A stretch of DNA of 52,543 nucleotides from an uncultured Eubacterium sp. (GTDB lineage: Bacteria > Bacillota > Clostridia > Oscillospirales > Acutalibacteraceae), in NCBI GenBank assembly GCA_905234995.1, contig CAJOJV010000005.1, positions 1 through 52,543 on the forward strand, read 5' to 3'. How positions within the stretch are numbered: position 1 is the stretch's first letter; each line of letters opens with the position of its first letter. A program made the position numbers and the translations under genes. A model generated the notes under the pieces. The model did not search any database and was not told the origin of the DNA. It saw only the letters and a program-made list of their open reading frames with translations. Below are positions 7,689 to 17,000 of the stretch, in pieces.

Positions 7689-9254
7689 TTAGCCCTTTGC
7701 TTCAATCAGCGTGCATTCAACGTCAAAGGTGTCAATCTGATTATTCTGAACCCTTGCGATTGTCAGCGTAATTGTGTCGCCCGGCTTGCTGTCTGCAAGC
7801 ACGGAGGTCATAATGTCTGTGCTCGTCATCGTGGTGCCGTTAACCGCAACAATCATATCGTATTGCCTGATATCCTTGCTTGCAAGGTCTGAATCCTCGG
7901 AAACCTCGTTGATAACCATCGTGCCGTCTGCATTCTCGTAGCCGAGATTCTGCAGCGCGTTAAGAATTGCATAGGAATTCGAGTAGCTGCTGATGTTGGT
8001 GTAGGTAATGCCAATCTTTGCCCTGCCCTCAACGTAGCCAACCTTGATAAGGCTGTTTGCCGTTGCAATGGCAGTGTTGCTCGGCACTGCAAAGCCGATG
8101 CCCTCATATTCCGTTGCGGCAATTTTTGAAGAGTTAATGCCGATAATCTGCCCCTGCATATTGAAGAGCGCGCCGCCGCTGTTGCCGGGGTTGATTGCAG
8201 CGTCCGTCTGAATACACTCGTTCTTGTAGCCGATTGATGATGAAATCGGTCTGTCAAGTGCTGAAACGTAGCCGCTTGAAACGCTGTTCATAAAGTCAAG
8301 TCCGCCGGGGCAGCCGATTGCAACAACCTGCTCTCCGACTACGGTTGAGGAGGAATCCGCAAATTCCGCAATTTGGAAGCCCGTTGCGTCAACAACAAGC
8401 ACGCCGATATCGGTCTGGCTGTCGTAGCCAACCATTGTGGCGTCGTATTCGTCGCCGTCGTTCGTGGTGATAACGAAGCGGGTGCCGTCGCTGATAACGT
8501 GTGCGCAGGTCATAACGTAGGTTTTGCCGTTGCTCTCAAGCATAAACACGCCTGAGCCGTAGCCCGCAATGCTTTCCTCGCCGCTCTGTGCTTCGGAGCC
8601 GTAGCCGAAATTATAAAAGCTGTTTGCAGAGGTTTTTGAATAAATCGTAATGCCAACGCAGGAATCAATGCAGTTTTGCGCAACGCCCGCAACGGTGTAA
8701 TTGCCGTCCTTGTCAGTGGTTGCAACCTCAGCCTGCTCGGCGGTTTCAACCTGCGCGCTCTCGCTTGCGGTGGTTTCCTCCTTGGAGGAGGTGCCGCTGT
8801 TGCCGTTGCCCTTTGACATAGAGGCGGCAATGCCTACTGCCGCAAGAATGAGGCAGATAACTATTGCGCAGATAACTGCAATTGCAGTTTTGTTTGATGG
8901 CTTCTTAGCAGTAGCGCCGACGGGTGCCGCAGTCTGCACGTTCTGATTATAAACGGGAGGGGCTGCGGGCTGGCTTGCGTTGTTAAAGCTGTTGCCGTAG
9001 TTCGCGCTCGGTGCGGGCGCAGGAGCGGGCACCGCAGGGGAAGCGGGTGCTTCGCTCTGAACGGGCGTCTGATTTATCTGTGAATAAGAATAGTGATAGG
9101 CAGAGCTTGGCGCAGGCGCAGGATCTGCTGCGGGAGCGGGGGAGGGCTCAACCGTTTCGGGAGCGACCTCAGCAGGTGCCTCCTGATTAACCTCCGGCTT
9201 TGGCTCCTCAGGAAGGGGAGCGCCAAAGCCGTTGTTGAATAAATTGTTGTCCAT
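7689..9254 (-). CDS. HtrA/DegP-like membrane-anchored serine protease with PDZ domain
   Basis: Surface protease/chaperone for misfolded exported proteins. Order: a 120-residue Pro/Ala/Asn-rich cytoplasmic region, one membrane helix (about 122-145), a short linker, the trypsin-like domain and a PDZ domain (about 420-510). The catalytic triad is seen as TCAHVISD (His252), QTDIGVLVV (Asp282) and NPGNSGGAL (Ser359). I start at ATG 9254 (521 residues), which has AAAGGAGA 8 nt upstream, and not at the earlier in-frame codon. It lies downstream of a response regulator and sensor kinase on the same strand, as htrA does near walRK in other Firmicutes, with a 235-bp repeat-filled spacer. The long proline-rich cytosolic head is unusual in composition. 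Confidence 0.92.
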   Translation of the reverse strand: MDNNLFNNGFGAPLPEEPKPEVNQEAPAEVAPETVEPSPAPAADPAPAPSSAYHYSYSQINQTPVQSEAPASPAVPAPAPAPSANYGNSFNNASQPAAPPVYNQNVQTAAPVGATAKKPSNKTAIAVICAIVICLILAAVGIAASMSKGNGNSGTSSKEETTASESAQVETAEQAEVATTDKDGNYTVAGVAQNCIDSCVGITIYSKTSANSFYNFGYGSEAQSGEESIAGYGSGVFMLESNGKTYVMTCAHVISDGTRFVITTNDGDEYDATMVGYDSQTDIGVLVVDATGFQIAEFADSSSTVVGEQVVAIGCPGGLDFMNSVSSGYVSALDRPISSSIGYKNECIQTDAAINPGNSGGALFNMQGQIIGINSSKIAATEYEGIGFAVPSNTAIATANSLIKVGYVEGRAKIGITYTNISSYSNSYAILNALQNLGYENADGTMVINEVSEDSDLASKDIRQYDMIVAVNGTTMTSTDIMTSVLADSKPGDTITLTIARVQNNQIDTFDVECTLIEAKG

Positions 9255-9290
9255 AGTTTGTATCTCCTTTGTAACTTGCGCAAGGCGCAA

Positions 9291-9469
9291 ATTTCATTGC
9301 GAAGCAATTTCATATTTTTGATTTATCAAAAATATTTCACAAGCACGAAGGGCTTATTTAATTAATGAAATATTGCATAAGCAATATGAAATATTTTCGT
9401 TTCACTCAAATATGAAATAAGCATCTGCCTGCGGCAGCAGCTTATGAAATATTCTCGCTTTGCTCAAAT
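9291..9469. repeat. Array of mini-hairpins with 7-nt linkers (ATTTCAT/ATGAAAT type)
   Basis: Seven copies of a 7-nt linker separate short palindromes in the spacer between the sensor kinase and htrA. On the left the linker reads ATTTCAT (9291, 9307) and ATTTCAC (9334); on the right it is inverted, ATGAAAT (9365, 9386, 9412, 9444). Between them sit hairpins such as TTGC-GAA-GCAA, ATTGC-ATAA-GCAAT and a stem CTGCC/GGCAG inside AAGC/GCTT. Two right-hand units (9393-9411 and 9451-9469), read on the minus strand, fold as ATTT, a GA/GA mismatch and a short GC or GT stem. Confidence 0.72.
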
Positions 9470-9489
9470 ATATTTTTTCAAGCTCTGCA

Positions 9490-11031
9490 TTATCGCTCGG
9501 GCTTAACAACAGGCGTGTATTGCTTCGGAAGAGCGAAGGAGAATTCGGCCGTATCTTCGCTTTCACTCTCTGCGGCAACTCTGCCTGCGTGCATCTCAAT
9601 CATAAGCTTAACAAGGTATAGCCCGAGCCCCGCGCCCTTAGCGTCAAGGCTGCGGCTTTTATCAACCTTATAAAAGCGTTCGAAAACTCGGGAAAGCTCT
9701 TCCTTTTTAATTCCCGTGCCGCTGTTCTTGATTTTAAGCTCAATCGTTGAATCGTTATTACTAAGGGTGAACTGAATGTAGCCGCCCTCGTTTGTGAATT
9801 TAACGGCATTGTCAATCAGATTATAGATTGCCTGATAAATCATATCGGGGTCTGCAACTATATAAGTCGGCTCAAAGGCGTCCAGCCCGCGAATGTCAAT
9901 CTGCTTTTCCTCAATCTTTTGCTCAAAGGTTAAAAGAATGTGGATAATCTGGTCTGCAATATCGTAGTTGCGGGGCTTCATTTCAAAGTCGCCGCTTTCA
10001 ATTTTGCTCATATTCAGCATAGAAACCACGAGCCTTGAAAGCCTCTTGATTTCCATGCTTACGATATTCAGGTAATATTCCTGCTTATCCTTTGAAACGG
10101 TGCCGTCAAGTATGCCGTCAATGAAGCCCGCGATGGAGGTCATCGGCGTTTTCAGCTCGTGCGAAACGTTTGAAACGAAGCTTCGTCGGCTGCTTTCAAG
10201 CACGTCAAGCGCGTCCGCCATATCGTTGAACGCCCTGCCCAAATCGGCAAGCTCGTCGTCACCCTCAACCTTAACGCGGTAAGAAAAATCGCCCACTGCA
10301 AATTGCTTTGCCGCCTTGCTCATCTGCTGAAGCGGGGTAACCATTTTCTTCGTAAGATAGTATAAACAGATGAAAGCAAGAATCAGGCAGAAAAATGCGG
10401 ATATCAGAAATATTCTGAAAACCGCAAGGGAAAGGTTATAAAAGCCCGTTTCCGAAATTGCAAAAATCGTGCCGATAATTCTGCCGTCGGAGTATATCGG
10501 CTCGCCGACCACGAAGCTCGTCTTGCCGCCCACGCTGACGGTGCTTACAATCTCGCCCTCCTGATAAACCGCGGAAAGGATATTGCTGTCAATCACAATA
10601 TCGTCGTGCACGATGCAGGGCGTGAAATAGCCGTAAATCGGCATCGTGCCCGCTCTCTCCTTGCACAGGATTATGTTGCCGTCAGCGTCGCAAACGAAAA
10701 CGTCCGCATCAATGGAAACGGAAACGGTTGCAAGCGTTTCGCACAACAGCTCCTTTTCCATAGAATATTTATAGTTCATATCCTGCGTAATCAGGGTGCC
10801 CTCAATCGTGTTTGAAATGGATTCAACGTTCTGCCTCAGCAGCGCGGTGCGCTCTGCCGCCGTGTAATTATTTACAAGCAGCACAAGAGAAACACCAAGC
10901 ACAATCAGTAAAGCCAGAAAGATTACACCGAAGGTGAGGAAATATTTGGTGAAAATATTCGATTTTATATGAAGCCTCGCGGCAAGTTTATCAAGCCACG
11001 AGGTCTTTTTTGAATCTGTTTTTTCAGACAT
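9490..11031 (-). CDS. Two-component sensor histidine kinase
   Basis: Membrane kinase of 513 residues that autophosphorylates and passes phosphate to the regulator encoded just upstream. Order: helix 1 (about 30-53), an extracytoplasmic region of about 150 residues, helix 2 (about 204-226), a HAMP linker (to about 280), HisKA with His291 in NVSHELKTP, then the ATPase domain with YNLIDNAVKF (N box) and GAGLGLYLVK (G2). No PAS domain is evident between HAMP and HisKA, unlike classical WalK. The start is 9 bp after the regulator stop with only a weak CGGA before it, suggesting translational coupling. The extracytoplasmic part resembles single-Cache sensors, but I cannot assign a ligand. Confidence 0.93.
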   Translation of the reverse strand: MSEKTDSKKTSWLDKLAARLHIKSNIFTKYFLTFGVIFLALLIVLGVSLVLLVNNYTAAERTALLRQNVESISNTIEGTLITQDMNYKYSMEKELLCETLATVSVSIDADVFVCDADGNIILCKERAGTMPIYGYFTPCIVHDDIVIDSNILSAVYQEGEIVSTVSVGGKTSFVVGEPIYSDGRIIGTIFAISETGFYNLSLAVFRIFLISAFFCLILAFICLYYLTKKMVTPLQQMSKAAKQFAVGDFSYRVKVEGDDELADLGRAFNDMADALDVLESSRRSFVSNVSHELKTPMTSIAGFIDGILDGTVSKDKQEYYLNIVSMEIKRLSRLVVSMLNMSKIESGDFEMKPRNYDIADQIIHILLTFEQKIEEKQIDIRGLDAFEPTYIVADPDMIYQAIYNLIDNAVKFTNEGGYIQFTLSNNDSTIELKIKNSGTGIKKEELSRVFERFYKVDKSRSLDAKGAGLGLYLVKLMIEMHAGRVAAESESEDTAEFSFALPKQYTPVVKPER

Positions 11032-11040
11032 TATCCGTGA

Positions 11041-11736
11041 TTAATCCTTGGTTTCAAATTTATAGCCAACGCCCCAGACGGTTTTGAGCGCCCATTTATC
11101 GGAAACGCCCTCAAGCTTTTCGCGCAGGCGCTTAACGTGAACGTCAACCGTGCGTGAATCGCCGTAATAATCAAAGCCCCAGACCTCGTCAAGCAGCTGG
11201 TCGCGCGTATAAACTCTGTTCGGATTTGAAGCAAAGTGGTAAATCAACTCAAGCTCCTTGGGCGGCGTGTCAATAACCTCGCCCTTAACCTTAAGCTCGT
11301 AATTAACGATGTTGATTTCAAGGTTATCATAGATTACGGGCTTCTTGCCTGCAACGGCAGCCTCGCCCTCGCCCTTCGTGCGGCGGAGCACTGCCTTAAT
11401 TCTTGCCATAACCTCCTTGGCGTCAAACGGCTTGGTAACGTAATCGTCCGCGCCAAGCTCTAAGCCGAGCACCTTGTCAAAGGTTTCGCCCTTTGCCGTA
11501 AGCATAATAATCGGGGCAGAGGAGGTTTTGCGGATTTCTCTGCAAACCTGCCAGCCGTCCATTTTCGGCAGCATAATATCAAGCAGCACCAAATCGGGCT
11601 CCTTGGCTGCAAAGGTGTCAACCGCAGCCTGTCCGTCGTTTGCAACGAAAACGGTGTAGCCCTCATTTTCAAGATAAAGCTTTAAAAGCTCTGCGATATT
11701 AGCGTCGTCGTCAACAACAAGAATTTTATTGCTCAT
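11041..11736 (-). CDS. OmpR/PhoB-family response regulator (WalR-like)
   Basis: DNA-binding regulator of 231 residues. The receiver domain has the acidic pocket VVDDDAN, the phospho-acceptor Asp53 in LVLLDIMLPKMDGW, the switch Thr in MLTAK and KPFDAKE; the C-terminal winged helix has TRDQLLDEVWGFDYYGDSRT and VKRLREKLEG, close to WalR and ResD types. ATG 11736 is the start because GGGAG lies 7 nt upstream and the receiver begins there. It heads a minus-strand unit with the kinase and probably htrA. A direct repeat with an 11-bp period 63 bp upstream may be its own binding site. WalR identity is an inference; WalH/WalI/WalJ are not seen. Confidence 0.93.
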   Translation of the reverse strand: MSNKILVVDDDANIAELLKLYLENEGYTVFVANDGQAAVDTFAAKEPDLVLLDIMLPKMDGWQVCREIRKTSSAPIIMLTAKGETFDKVLGLELGADDYVTKPFDAKEVMARIKAVLRRTKGEGEAAVAGKKPVIYDNLEINIVNYELKVKGEVIDTPPKELELIYHFASNPNRVYTRDQLLDEVWGFDYYGDSRTVDVHVKRLREKLEGVSDKWALKTVWGVGYKFETKD

Positions 11737-11798
11737 ATTTTTCTCCCTCACTATTGTGATTATTTTAAATCCCTTTTTTGTTTATATTTTTATTTTTC

Positions 11799-11815
11799 GG
11801 TTAATAAACGGTTAA
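11799..11815 (-). promoter_or_regulatory. Direct repeat TTAACC-N5-TTAACC, candidate regulator operator
   Basis: On the minus strand TTAACC occurs twice with an 11-bp period, 63-79 bp upstream of the regulator start. OmpR-family regulators bind as head-to-tail dimers to such direct repeats spaced one helical turn, so autoregulation is plausible. I did not find a clear promoter beside it. Confidence 0.45.
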
Positions 11816-11842
11816 GTTTGTTAATTATGTTTTAATTTTGTT

Positions 11843-13075
11843 TTACCAATTTTTGCCGCTCTTTTCGGCGCTCTCAACGAAATCAACGAACTGCTTTGCG
11901 CATCTCGGCGAACGCCCTCCGCGGGTAATTGCCCAGCGCTCGGCTGCGGCGCAAAGTCGGTCTGAATCAACCTTAAGCCCGCGGTCTGCCGCAAGCTTTT
12001 CAACGATGTCAAGATAATCCTTTTTATCGGGATTAACGAAGGTTATCGTCAGCCCGAAGCGGTCCGAAAGGCTAAGCTGCTCCTGCATAACGTCGTTTCG
12101 GTGAACGTCGTTTTCCCTGTCCGAAAAGCTTTCCTTAATTAGGTGCCGCCTGTTTGAGGTGGCGTATATAATAATATTTTCATTATTGCCGGAAAGGCTG
12201 CCCTCCAGCGCCGCTTTAAGCGAGCCGAAGGAATCCTCGTGCGAATCAAAGCATAAATCGTCAATGAAAATAATGAATTTCATCGGGCTTTTTGAAAGCC
12301 TTTCGCGAATGAGCGGCAGCTCCGTTATATCGCTTTTCGCAAGCTCAATCATTCGCAGCCCCTGCGGCGCATATTCGTTGAGCACCGCGTGCACGGTTGA
12401 GCTTTTGCCCGTGCCCCTGTCCCCGTAAAGAAGAACGTTGTTTGAGGGGTGGCCGTTTAAGAAGCTCTCCGTGTTGTTAACAACCTTGCTTCGCGGCAGC
12501 TCGTAATTCTTTAAATCCGTCAGCCGAATGGGGTCGGTTGCCTCAATAGGAACGAGGCGTTGCCCCCTCCAGTGAAAAGCAGTGTATTTTGCAAAATCGC
12601 CGTAGCCGTTCTTGCGGTGGTAAGCGCAAAGTGCGTCAAGCTGCTCTGCCCAATTTTCCGTCAGCGGAGGGGCGGGCGTGCCGTTCTCCCACGCAGGCAG
12701 CGTTTTCAAAACCGCCTTGAGGTCTGATTCCCCAACCGCCTCTGCAATATCCGCAGGGGTAACGGCGGCAATCGCCTCAAGCTTTTCAAGGTCGCTTTTA
12801 ACGCCGCTGATAACCGCCTCGGGCAGCTCGCTTTCCCTGCCTGCGGCAGCAGCTCTCGAAAAAGCATTTGCATTTGATAAAACCAGGCGGGAAATATAAT
12901 CCCTCAGCGATTTCTGCTCCGAAACAAGCCTGAAAAAGCGGCTCTGCCTTTCAAGCACTGCTTCGCTCCCCGTGCTTTTCAGCAGCTCCAGCAGGGCGGC
13001 GAGGATTTCATCATCCCGAACGTCGTACACGCAAAGCGCTTCAATGTAGTATTTTAATCGTGAGACCGTGTTCAT
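11843..13075 (-). CDS. AAA-family ATPase of the DUF815 type
   Basis: Cytoplasmic P-loop ATPase, 410 residues. The N-terminal 190 residues are helical without a known motif; the ATPase core has Walker A GDRGTGKSS (about 218-226), Walker B KFIIFIDDLCFD (about 266-277), a sensor-1-type YATSNRRHL and a C-terminal lid. The family is widespread but its role is not established. I start at ATG 13075, with GGGA seven bases upstream, rather than at the ATG 18 bp earlier that lacks a binding site. It lies upstream of the response regulator on the same strand but is separated by 106 bp, and may be its own transcript. No partner gene suggests a function. Confidence 0.85.
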   Translation of the reverse strand: MNTVSRLKYYIEALCVYDVRDDEILAALLELLKSTGSEAVLERQSRFFRLVSEQKSLRDYISRLVLSNANAFSRAAAAGRESELPEAVISGVKSDLEKLEAIAAVTPADIAEAVGESDLKAVLKTLPAWENGTPAPPLTENWAEQLDALCAYHRKNGYGDFAKYTAFHWRGQRLVPIEATDPIRLTDLKNYELPRSKVVNNTESFLNGHPSNNVLLYGDRGTGKSSTVHAVLNEYAPQGLRMIELAKSDITELPLIRERLSKSPMKFIIFIDDLCFDSHEDSFGSLKAALEGSLSGNNENIIIYATSNRRHLIKESFSDRENDVHRNDVMQEQLSLSDRFGLTITFVNPDKKDYLDIVEKLAADRGLKVDSDRLCAAAERWAITRGGRSPRCAKQFVDFVESAEKSGKNW

Positions 13076-13205
13076 AATTAATCCCGTTTCCATACATAAT
13101 TGAAAATAATATATACACAGCTATTTTACTACGACTGAACAGATTTTACAAGAGATAACTAAAATCAACCTTAAATTTTTGAATATTTATAACAATAATT
13201 ACACC

Positions 13206-13234
13206 TTGACGAATGAAATCTAAAGTAATATAAT
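13206..13234 (+). promoter_or_regulatory. Sigma-A promoter for ilvC
   Basis: TTGACG (13206-13211), 17-bp spacer, TATAAT (13229-13234). Just downstream, TGCTAACAC and TGCTAACAT form a direct repeat with a 13-bp period (13248-13268), a possible operator around or after the start point. I saw no T-box or leader peptide. Confidence 0.75.
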
Positions 13235-13265
13235 ATTAGGCAACAATGCTAACACTATGTGCTAA

Positions 13266-14324
<1,059 letters not shown>

Positions 14325-14335
14325 TAAGCAAAAGC

Positions 14336-14368
14336 AAAAGGATGTTCCGATCGGAACATCCTTTTTTT
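14336..14368 (+). terminator. Terminator of ilvC
   Basis: A palindrome, AAAGGATGTTCCGA / TCGGAACATCCTTT, ends in a run of T. It lies 12 bp after the tandem stop TAATAA of ilvC. Confidence 0.92.
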
Positions 14369-14375
14369 GTATAAT

Positions 14376-14401
14376 GTAGGGGATGCCAACTCGGCGCCCC
14401 G
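14376..14401 (+). repeat. GTAGGGG palindromic repeat, copy A
   Basis: GTAGGGGATGCC-aactc-GGCGCCCCGC, an imperfect hairpin between the convergent ilvC and BspA-like genes. Same family as the copies at 20596, 20644, 36371 and 52479: GTAGGGG, variable stem, CCCC or CCCG end. Confidence 0.65.
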
Positions 14402-14417
14402 CTTTTTTATTTATTTT

Positions 14418-15662
14418 TTAATTAGTGGGGACAAATTTTAAACCCCATTTTGAAGCAAAGTCTGCAGCCGCAGAACCTTTTTCTCCGTATACAACCATAG
14501 AGCTGGAATATGAAAGTCCTACTGCGCCAAAAATATGATCATTAATGGAAGTTATATTTGCCGGTATTACTATTTCCTCTAAATTTATACAACCGAACAA
14601 CAAGCCCTCTGAAAGCCACTCAATCTTATTACCAAAAGATATTTTTTTCAAATTATTACATTCCGAAAAAGCATAGGGAAAAATGGAGGTTACACTATCC
14701 GGTATTGCAACAATTTCCAATCCCGTTTCAGTAAATGCCCTTTCGCCAATCTCTTGAATGTTTACGCCCCATTCAATATTAGTTAATTCATAATTATTTG
14801 CAAAAGCATATTTTGGTATTTCTATGAGTTGATTGCTTAATACTATAGATTCAAGATAGCAATAATGAAAGGCGTATTCACCGATTATTTTAACGCTATC
14901 CGGCAACACCAATTCCTTTAACGAAGTATCATCAAAAGCGCCTGCGCCTATTTCAAAAACATTTTTTCCGAATTCCACCGAGACCAAATCCTCGCAAGCG
15001 CCAAATGCATAGTCGCCTATATAATAAACAGAATCGGGGATAATCACAGAGGTTAATGAATATCCCAATGGAGTTCCAAAGCTATTCCGCTGATTTAATC
15101 CAAACGCTTCGGCTGCAATCGATCTAACCGGAAGATTATCTAATTCATTCGGTATTTTAACTTCGCCGGTAATATCCTCTCCTGTTATGCCTGTAATTTC
15201 AACATAGGTTTCATAAACATCATATGTAAATGTATCGTTTTGCGAAGGATATTGCAAAGTTTCTGTTCCTGTTGGATTATATGCTTTTTCATAATCCTTT
15301 GCATAATCATTATCGCCCTCATCCTCTAAATATTCGTCAAGAGCGTCGTCAATTTCATCTTCGCCGTAATTATCGTAAGCAGCATTATTTCCGTAATCGT
15401 AATTAGAGGAGCCGCCGCTGTTAAAAATAGCGCTAATCACTGAAATTAAAATGATTGCTCCGATAACCGAGGCAGCTATGATAATGATTTTTTTCTTTTT
15501 ATCCATTGGTAATTTAACCGGTTTTCCGCTGGTTAAATTCTCATATGATAACCTTGGCTGCGCAGGCTCAACGATAAAGCTTTCCTGCTGAGCGGGATTG
15601 CCGCAAAAGGCGCAAAATTTCGCGCCTGTCGGAACTTCATTGCCGCATTTATTACATTTCAT
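14418..15662 (-). CDS. BspA-like leucine-rich repeat protein with zinc ribbon and membrane helix
   Basis: 414 residues: an N-terminal zinc ribbon (Cys3, Cys6, Cys17, Cys20), one membrane helix (about 57-80), an acidic Asp/Glu/Tyr-rich linker (about 85-135) and then BspA-type repeats (about 165-395) with recurring words such as VIIPDSVYYIGDYAFGACED and SVTSIFPYAFSECNNL. The zinc ribbon would be cytoplasmic and the repeats outside, where such domains usually bind proteins or surfaces. RBS AGGAGAATGC precedes ATG 15662. It is last in a run of four minus-strand genes, three of which have an N- or C-terminal zinc ribbon. The role is unknown. Confidence 0.85.
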   Translation of the reverse strand: MKCNKCGNEVPTGAKFCAFCGNPAQQESFIVEPAQPRLSYENLTSGKPVKLPMDKKKKIIIIAASVIGAIILISVISAIFNSGGSSNYDYGNNAAYDNYGEDEIDDALDEYLEDEGDNDYAKDYEKAYNPTGTETLQYPSQNDTFTYDVYETYVEITGITGEDITGEVKIPNELDNLPVRSIAAEAFGLNQRNSFGTPLGYSLTSVIIPDSVYYIGDYAFGACEDLVSVEFGKNVFEIGAGAFDDTSLKELVLPDSVKIIGEYAFHYCYLESIVLSNQLIEIPKYAFANNYELTNIEWGVNIQEIGERAFTETGLEIVAIPDSVTSIFPYAFSECNNLKKISFGNKIEWLSEGLLFGCINLEEIVIPANITSINDHIFGAVGLSYSSSMVVYGEKGSAAADFASKWGLKFVPTN

Positions 15663-15679
15663 ATATGCATTCTCCTCGT

Positions 15680-16138
15680 TTATGAGATATACTTGTCGCT
15701 TACTCCGTACTTGTTTTCTCCCTTTTCACTATCCATAACTTCAAAGACAAATAAAATAATTGCGCCAATGCAGGGAACAAGCGAAAGGAGAATCAGCCAT
15801 CCTGTCTTTCCGATATCGTGCAATCTTCTTACAATCATTGCAACACACGGAATTATAATGGCAATGGCGTATATTGCGATGAGAGCAATAGCAATCAAAA
15901 GAATCGGTTGGTCAGCGGTAATGGGTTGATTTTCAATATCGTTCAATACTGCCGTATAATCCGAATTGCCTGAATTAAGCGCGATTGCATAAATAACCGA
16001 TAATATAGCCTCGATTATAACGTTAATAATAGTTGCATTCCAAAAATCAGAGCGTCTTGTTCTTCCCTTGAAATTGAAAAAGTTTTTCCAAAATAAGCCA
16101 TATGATTTAAAAATATTGTTTTTAGGATTTGTATTCAT
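15680..16138 (-). CDS. DUF805 membrane protein
   Basis: 152-residue integral membrane protein. The family core is clear: SYGLFWKNFFNFKGRTRRSD at the N-terminus and MIVRRLHDIGKTGW before the last helix, with about four hydrophobic segments. ATG 16138 is used since GGAGG lies 8 nt upstream, and not the TTG within that site. It lies 17 bp before the BspA-like gene and 22 bp after the next zinc-ribbon gene, so these are surely co-transcribed. The function of DUF805 proteins is unknown; membrane-stress roles have been proposed. Confidence 0.88.
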   Translation of the reverse strand: MNTNPKNNIFKSYGLFWKNFFNFKGRTRRSDFWNATIINVIIEAILSVIYAIALNSGNSDYTAVLNDIENQPITADQPILLIAIALIAIYAIAIIIPCVAMIVRRLHDIGKTGWLILLSLVPCIGAIILFVFEVMDSEKGENKYGVSDKYIS

Positions 16139-16160
16139 CCTCTTTTCCTCCAATCAATAA

Positions 16161-16502
16161 TTAATCTGATAAATAATAATCTTTATAGCAGTCCTTGCAG
16201 ACCTTTTCCTTTTCGCCAAACCAGGAGATTGTGTAACGCTTTCCAAAGTAAATCTCGTCGCACTCGGGGCAACGGTGAAAGTTAGTTAGCGTTACCATTA
16301 CAATCAAAAGAATAATCGCCGCGGCAATTATTTTCGGAAGCTTCGCCTTTTTGCCGTTGATTAAAACGGGTTGCTTTTGCATTGCAGCATTTAAAACAGG
16401 CGGAGCATTCACATTAATCTGAGAAGTTTTCAGCTGTGCGCCGCATTTGGCGCAGAACCTCTGCTCGCCATTAACTTCGAAGCCACAGTTATGACAGTAC
16501 AT
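16161..16502 (-). CDS. Small membrane protein with two zinc-binding clusters
   Basis: 113 residues: an N-terminal zinc ribbon (Cys3, Cys6, Cys17, Cys20), a single membrane helix (about 57-74) and a second four-cysteine cluster (Cys78, Cys81, Cys102, Cys105) on the other side. The membrane helix splitting two metal sites is the notable feature. AGGAGG lies 8 nt before ATG 16502 and only 3 bp separate it from the upstream gene. Similar small zinc-ribbon membrane proteins are common in Clostridia and usually unannotated; I can give no function. Confidence 0.75.
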   Translation of the reverse strand: MYCHNCGFEVNGEQRFCAKCGAQLKTSQINVNAPPVLNAAMQKQPVLINGKKAKLPKIIAAAIILLIVMVTLTNFHRCPECDEIYFGKRYTISWFGEKEKVCKDCYKDYYLSD

Positions 16503-16505
16503 ATG

Positions 16506-16973
16506 CTATTCCTCCTTAGCTATGCTTTCATCAGTGCCGAAAGAGCTTGTTGACACTTCCGCTTTTGCACCGCAAGCCACACAAAATGCCGCGTTATCCG
16601 GCAGTGGCGCACCGCATTCTTTGCAACGGTTTTCAGCATATTCAATTTTGTTTCCGCAATTGATACAAAAAGAAGAATTAATCGGTATGCTTGTGTTGCA
16701 AATCGGACATTTCATTAAGCCGTTTATTTTGTCACGTTCAACCAAGAGTGCCTCCATCGAAGCAATCTGTTGTTCAATTTGCTTTATCTGCGGCAGGAAT
16801 GATTCTGAATAATCATTTTCTTTAGCCCAATTGTAGAATGCTTTTCCGAGCTCTAAGTATAAGCTGTTAAGGTTTTTTTCCTCTTCAGACAGCTTCACGC
16901 CAAGCTTTGTTTTTGCATACGCGTCCTGTGAGCTTTTAGAGATTTTTTTACCAAAATCATTGATAAACGCCAT
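16506..16973 (-). CDS. Coiled-coil protein with double zinc ribbon
   Basis: 155 soluble residues. The first 85 are helical and charged (KQIEQQIASMEALLVERDKI suggests a coiled coil); then come two zinc ribbons, MKCPICNTSIPINSSFCINC and RCKECGAPLPDNAAFCVACG, and an acidic tail. It is the first gene of the four-gene unit, with GGGAGG 9 nt before ATG 16973. The double ribbon may bind nucleic acid or another protein. Nothing more specific can be supported. Confidence 0.75.
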   Translation of the reverse strand: MAFINDFGKKISKSSQDAYAKTKLGVKLSEEEKNLNSLYLELGKAFYNWAKENDYSESFLPQIKQIEQQIASMEALLVERDKINGLMKCPICNTSIPINSSFCINCGNKIEYAENRCKECGAPLPDNAAFCVACGAKAEVSTSSFGTDESIAKEE

Positions 16974-17000
16974 TCGCTTTCACCTCCCAAAAATAAAAAA

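Noticed and set aside
9291-9469. CRISPR array
   Set aside because: The repeated part is 7 nt and changes orientation; the intervals are palindromes of 10-25 nt. No cas genes are present.
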